Of a stretch of 64,000 bases of DNA, positions 58,976 to 64,000 are shown one piece after another. How positions within the stretch are numbered: the first letter of the stretch is position 1; the number at the start of each line of letters is the position of its first letter. The position numbers and the translations under genes were made by a program. The notes under the pieces are model-generated. The model saw only the letters and a list, made by a program, of their open reading frames with translations. It had not been told where the DNA came from and made no database searches. The stretch is from Hepsetus odoe (taxonomy: Eukaryota > Chordata > Actinopteri > Characiformes > Hepsetidae), in contig CM029370.1 of assembly GCA_017165825.1 (NCBI GenBank), positions 21,156,686 to 21,220,685 on the forward strand, written 5' to 3'.

Positions 58976-59480
58976 TTAAAAAAGATAGTTAGCTAGTGTC
59001 TCCCCCTTTGGTTGAAAGAACTGCAGTGAGACCCTTCTTGTAGCATCTACCAGTCTCTGACATCGGTCTGAGGAAAGTTTGCCCCACTCCTCAATGCAGA
59101 ATTCTATAAGCTGTGAGATGTCTAGAATCTTCTTTCTGAAGGCCTCAGACAGCTTTTTTGATCCCATCTTGGTGTTCACTCTCACCTCACCAGTCAGGAG
59201 CACCAAACTAAATATCTGAGGTTTAAATCAGGCATGATTGAAAAATCATGTTCACCTGATGGGCTACACCTGTGTGTGATTTGAGCCATTTTAATTGGGA
59301 ATAAAGATGGGGGTGTCTTAATTTATTCCTCACCAGAAATTTTAGAATTTCCTTTTGAAAAGTCTCTTCTTCAGTTTCAATTGTTTAGTTATGTTACTTG
59401 AATCTCACAGTATTGTTAAAACTGGGATTAAATATCCAATGTCCAAGAATGTTATAAACATTCTCATAGGGTGTCATAAT
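58976..59480 (-). mobile_element. Internally deleted Tc1-like transposon
   Basis: A minus frame (59206-58976) fuses the N-terminus of a Tc1-type transposase (MGSKKLSEAFRKKILD) directly to its far C-terminus (EFCIEEWGKLSSDRCQRL). The DNA-binding domain and DDE core are missing. The leader side (59,210-59,480) has the family words GGGTGTCTTAATTTATTCCT and an end-like GGGTGTCATAATATTTTCAC. Non-autonomous. Confidence 0.75.
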
Positions 59481-59579
59481 ATTTTCACATGTCTGTATAT
59501 ATGTCTGTATATATATATATATATACAATTATGACACCCTATGAGAATGTTTATAACATTCTTGGACATATGGATATTT
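59430..59579. repeat. 150-bp palindrome with ~51-bp arms
   Basis: The left arm 59430-59480 and right arm 59528-59579 are inverse copies with one small indel (CCAATG versus CCATATG). Shared words include GTCCAAGAATGTTATAAACA and CATAGGGTGTCATAAT. The 47-base spacer is mostly (TA)n. The arms look like the end of a Tc1-like element duplicated head to head. Confidence 0.92.
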
Positions 59580-59819
59580 GATCTCAGTCCACATATTGTG
59601 TTGTGCAGAAAAACAGCTGGACTACAGTCTGTAATTGTAAAACTACAAAGTAAAGCTGCAGTTTGCAAAAGCTTGAACAATCCTAGTGTTAGATTGATTG
59701 GAAAAATGAAAATGTTAACACATCCTGAACAGAGAACAGGCTTCAGTATACAAATTTTAGTCTCTTTTTTCATTTTAACATATCAAAAATAGCAGAAAAA
59801 ATATAGAATATGCTGCCCA
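59580..59819. other. mdga2 upstream flank, nothing recognised
   Basis: No feature beyond the palindrome border. Confidence 0.5.
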
Positions 59820-59888
59820 TTTGTGTGTGTGTGTGTGTGTGTGTGTGTATCTGTGTGTGTGTTTATGCAACCATGCGAGCATATGTGC

Positions 59889-59926
<38 letters not shown>
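59820..59926. repeat. Compound (TG)n microsatellite
   Basis: Two TG runs (about 59821-59862 and 59889-59926) separated by TTTATGCAACCATGCGAGC. Confidence 0.95.
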
Positions 59927-62439
59927 GTGTAAACATAAATTGAACATTACAATGTGCATAACTATGTTCTCCGCAGAGGATGTGTCCTTACTTTCATTTA
60001 GAAAGTCACTCACTTTTGCATATGCCAGTGTGAACAGAACAGAAAATGAGGGCAGAAACAAACTAGTGGTGTCCAATAAAGAAGCCAATAAATATATATT
60101 GCATTTCAGCTGAATTGTGCTATTTTATTAAAATCATATATTCAGTCATTCAGAAACTGATGAACTAATAACAAGACAGCATGTAAACAACCCACTCTGA
60201 TATTTGATTTAGGCATGTGTCCTTGTTGCCTTGACTAAAGGGATATGCACAGAGAGATTCATATACAAATCATCTGCCCCTCAAAACACCCTGATTGCAT
60301 TTGCATCATTTACAATTTGGTTTGCATTTATTCTCGTGATGTTTACATTGATATTGTCTGTTTCTTTGAATCCAAAGGAACCACAAAAAGCACTGAGGCA
60401 ACAGCATTTAACTTTATCTAAAGATGGTCTTTATGTGCAATGTCAAGAGTGCTAAGCTATGGCAATAGGCGCTATGACTCAGATTTACGCTACCAAGGCT
60501 AACCATACATTACACAGTCAGGCAGTCCCCATTCACCATACCTCTGTGTCTGATTCTGGGCAAATGCAATCTAGCAGCTGCCATAAACATGCTTTTTTTC
60601 TCACTGAGTACAGTCCTTTTTGCATTTATGTAGCCACCCCTCTGATTTCATAAGCTTACAGGCAGCAAACATGCCTAGGAACTCATTAAGGGTTGAGATT
60701 AATGCTCTGTTATAACAATAGGGCTAATGCCTTTGGAGACGTAATCACTTCTGCTTTAAAACATTTGTTTGTTCCTGAGCACACAAAAAGAGGCAAGTGT
60801 TATTTAATGAGTTTTTACATATGTGGTATTTTAGATCTTGGCTTGGGAAGAGCTTTTTTAAGATGTACAATTCTGTATTTTTAACTCATGTTAGATTCAG
60901 CTTTTTATGTTGTGTACAGCAAGGTTAACTTGAGAAAACCACTGCGCTCCAAAAATTGCTCACACCATCTGAGAAACATGATGTTGGAAGTATCAGGTTT
61001 TGCTGCATCTGGACCAGAACAGCTTGCCATCATTAATAGAACAATTCACTCAAAATATATTTTTATTTATTACATCAAACTCAACCAAAAACTTTTAGTA
61101 CGATTATCTGTGAACTGACTCTCAAGAGAGCTTAATCGCACAAGCTATTATATCATACAATCTTGAGCACTTCTGTGCAAAGTGCATTGCTATTGAATAA
61201 CTTACCGCAATGATTAATTTACACTGATGCATCGTGTTGCACCTTTGTGAGCATGGTGGCAAAAAAAGTCCTAAAATACAACAACTGGGGAAACAAACAT
61301 ATCTTGTGCAATATAAATTGAGCACTGTGCAGGTTTTTTAACCAGCCATTTTAGATTTAACTGGCATCGTCTTTGCACTTGCTGCTTGCAATGCAGTGCT
61401 GCATTAAAAATCTTGTTGTTTTGTGATACTATTGGGCATACCTGCCATGCATCAAAACATTACCCATTAGCTGTGCAGTACTGAAGTCCCACAGTGAGCC
61501 ATGTCTTGAAAATTAGCTGACCAGTGCTGACAGAATTTCAGTGTGGAACGTCAGTGCAACAACAAAAATAAATAAAATTCACAGCAATGGATATAGCTCC
61601 CCTGAAAATTAATGTTTTGGAATAAGCATATCAAAGCCTTTATTTTAACTGAGTAGAGAGGTGGAGGAACCTGCAATGGACAGTTAATGTGGGGAAACCT
61701 ACAAGCATTCCAGCCATTAAGCAGTCTTTTAGGAATGGACTAAAATTGCTAAAGGCCTGATTTGCAGGAGTAATCAACAGTTACTGGAAATGTTTAGTTG
61801 TAAATTTTGCTGCACAAGGCAAACATAGCTTTTTTCACATACTTTTGCCATTCACAGACTTGTAAGGGGTCATGTTCAAAAACTTTCCATCACCACTGTA
61901 ATCAATATATGCAATGTAGTTTACTTCATAGAAGATTCTCTTTTGTCTTCTGAAGCTGTTTAGAAAATGTATACCCTCATAAATTCATCATTCCATGCTT
62001 ATGCAGGTGTTTTGTAGGATGTCGGCATTTCAGATTTTTCTGAAGGGGAACTGAAAAGGGCTGGAAGCTCAAACGCTGTGTCTTTTGGTAAAAGTGCTGG
62101 TCAGTACGGAAAGATGATGGGCCAGCAGAAAAGCATCTAACCCACCTCACTCTCTGCAGGCCTCTGCTGCATATCAAACAGCACAAGGTAGGCATATACA
62201 GCAAAAGCTAACCACCCTGACACTGATTTTTTTTTCTTCTAAATAAGCACATTAACTGAACAGCATGTGTTTGCTTTGAAACTCTGAGGTACATGGCACG
62301 AATCTATAAATGTCTATCAATATCATGCACATATATGCACATGCATTAATTTGCATAGAGGCTTTCTTTTTAAATGGTGCTTGCTTCCTCTCCATTGTTG
62401 TTACTTAAGTGTACCACAGATGGGTACGGTTTAGAAAGA
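59927..62439. other. mdga2 upstream flank, nothing recognised
   Basis: About 2.5 kb of AT-rich DNA without a supported gene or element. Confidence 0.5.
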
Positions 62440-62695
62440 AGTTTAAAGTGCGGGAAAGAGTGGAATAAATCCAGCTTCTTGCAATTCTGTCCTCACCCAG
62501 CCAACTCTGCAGCAGCCCTGGGCTTTTGACTAAGAGTGGAGATTCTACGTGATCTAACCATGGAGCATAAGCCTGACAAGTGCAGCCCCAGCGGAGCCCA
62601 GCCAAGCATAAGCACTGAGCCAAGGGACTCCTAATTACGGCCCACTCTGCCATCCTCAGCAATGCTGACCAACGCTGATGGGGGATTGTGTTCAA
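62440..62695. promoter_or_regulatory. Candidate conserved non-coding element
   Basis: GC-balanced and repeat-free in AT-rich surroundings, with GTGATCTAACCATGGAGC, CTCCTAATTACGGCCC and CAGCAATGCTGACCAACGCTG. A 115-codon minus frame across it has no domain. Judged by eye. Confidence 0.3.
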
Positions 62696-63295
62696 GGTGT
62701 GTGTGTGTGTCTGTGTGTGCACGCTAAGCAAATTTCTCAACAAGGTAGCCATCGCACTCTTGTGAATTGTGAAAAATGTGACATTTTAATACTCATTTGA
62801 AAATCTAAATGAAGTCATTGTATTGCAATATATTACTACATTCATTATAGTAATTAAAATACAAGATCAATTAAATAAATTTTTTTTTCAGATTAGTTTT
62901 TCATGCAGAGTAAAGAGCATCTAGATTAAAGAAAATAAACAAAAAGCAAAGTTGTTTTCATGACAGCAACAAAACATTTATGTTGTAATGAAACGTGGGT
63001 AGAATTTCTCCAAAAAATAAGGAAATCACATTTTCCAACCTTAGGGTTTACGTGCTTTGTTTGTTTTGTACTGCAACACATCTAATCCAGTTTACCAGCT
63101 CTTTAACAGTCTTCCAAAATACGCAAAGCAGGAGGCCTCCTGGACCAATGATAAGGGCCAGTGTTTTATATCTTAGAAACCCTCACACGTTTCAAAATAT
63201 TTCAGATTTTTTGAGACCATTTGCAATTCACTGAGCTTTCAGGAAGTGCAGGTTATCCAGAAAGCAAAGCAGTCATTGTAGCCTCTTACTCCTAC
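62696..63295. other. mdga2 upstream flank with short (TG)n
   Basis: A short TG run at 62,698-62,720 and T/A-rich DNA after it. No other feature. Confidence 0.5.
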
Positions 63296-64000
63296 ATTGT
63301 GTGCACAAATATTAGGCAAGTGACTATTTTGAGTATTATTTTAATCTGGAACTAATCCAGTGCTATCAGTCAATCCAAAATGTTCAAACCCTGAAGCCTG
63401 AATGTTTTACAAAGGAGATGTGAGTGTGAACATTCTCTGGGGATACATATGTGCGCACAATTATTAGACAACTATTAGTGTGCAAAGTTATTACACAACT
63501 AAAGGATAAACAAACATTTCCCATCTCACTTGTTTATTTTCATGTGTTAAAGTGAGAATAATAAACAAACAACTCAAAATTTACAAAGAAACATTTCTGA
63601 CATTTCAAAATAAATAAATAAATAAATAATCGGTGACCAATATAGCCACCCTTCTTTTCAATAACTGGAGTCTGCCAGTTTCTTTATCTGTTGACATCCA
63701 ACTTTTTGTGAAGCAGCAACCAGAGCCTCCCAGAGACTGTTCAGAGAGGTGGACTATTTTTCTTCCCTGTAAATCTCACACTTAACAAGGCCCACAAGTT
63801 CTCAATAGGGTTTAGGTCAGCATGGCCTTCTTGAAAAATGCACTTTTAAAATGTTTAATTAAAAAATTAAAAATGTAACTTATTTCTGCACCACTGCTTG
63901 TCTTCAAGAAACTGAAAGTGTCTTCCAAAAACTAGCAGCAGGTTTGGGAGTTGATTTTGTGTCCATCTTTAACCCCAAAAGCTCCAACTAGCTCATCTTT
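63296..64000 (-). mobile_element. Tc1/mariner-superfamily element, cut by the window edge
   Basis: TGTGCACAAATATTAGGCAA and TGCGCACAATTATTAGACAA are terminal-type words of a common fish element. Inside, ACCAATATAGCCACCCTTC, CAGAGCCTCCCAGAGACTG, CACAAGTTCTCAATAGGGTT and AAAGCTCCAACTAGCTCATC are the reverse complement of its transposase gene (C-terminus to the left). The frame is interrupted by stops and by an internal deletion near 63,840. The N-terminal part lies beyond 64000. Confidence 0.75.

Overview
The window is vertebrate nuclear DNA, almost certainly from a teleost fish. The evidence is a recognisable vertebrate synaptic gene split into small exons, long AT-rich non-coding stretches full of simple repeats, and fish-type mobile elements: Tc1-like transposons with very long inverted repeats, tRNA-derived SINEs and RTE-type LINE tails. 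The style of the SINEs would suit an otophysan (catfish or characin), but that is an inference only. No bacterial gene, operon, CRISPR array, rRNA or tRNA gene was seen.

One protein-coding gene is recognised, on the minus strand: mdga2, a GPI-anchored Ig/MAM-domain synaptic adhesion protein. Coding exon 1 (48621 down to 48549) encodes the start codon and signal peptide. Coding exon 2 (7476 down to 7337) encodes the first half of Ig domain 1. They are separated by a 41,072-base intron 1 with GT and AG borders, and the phases match exactly. The remaining exons lie beyond the left edge, so positions 1-7336 are the start of intron 2. The promoter and 5' UTR lie in a CpG-rich region of roughly 48.6-49.2 kb. 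Positions beyond that, to 64000, are upstream flanking DNA in which I recognise no gene.

The non-coding DNA holds: a SINE nested inside an inverted SINE (2.8-3.3 kb); a 25-bp minisatellite (3.4 kb); a TA-flanked MITE (6.1-6.7 kb); two copies of one Tc1-derived non-autonomous element with ~190-bp inverted repeats (12.6 and 24.2 kb); RTE LINE remnants (13.3, 34.2, 34.4 and 47.0 kb); a solo-LTR-like element containing a predicted T-shaped fold (22.8-23.1 kb); two SINEs of one family with perfect target-site duplications (37.1 and 38.9 kb); other SINE copies (14.3, 27.9, 36.6, 40.6, 46.7, 51.4 and 55.1 kb); further Tc1/mariner remnants (49.8, 59.0 and 63.3 kb to the right edge); a large palindrome (59.4-59.6 kb); and many microsatellites.

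Several repeat-free stretches rich in homeodomain, SOX and GATA-like words look like possible conserved regulatory elements. This cannot be tested without alignment, and their confidence is set accordingly. Most open frames in the window are chance readings of AT-rich or simple-repeat DNA and are not called as genes. I did not find an undescribed system. The best leads are the T-shaped LTR fold, a four-codon uORF two bases before the mdga2 start, the 150-bp palindrome, and the Tc1 copy sitting exactly at a tandem-duplication junction.
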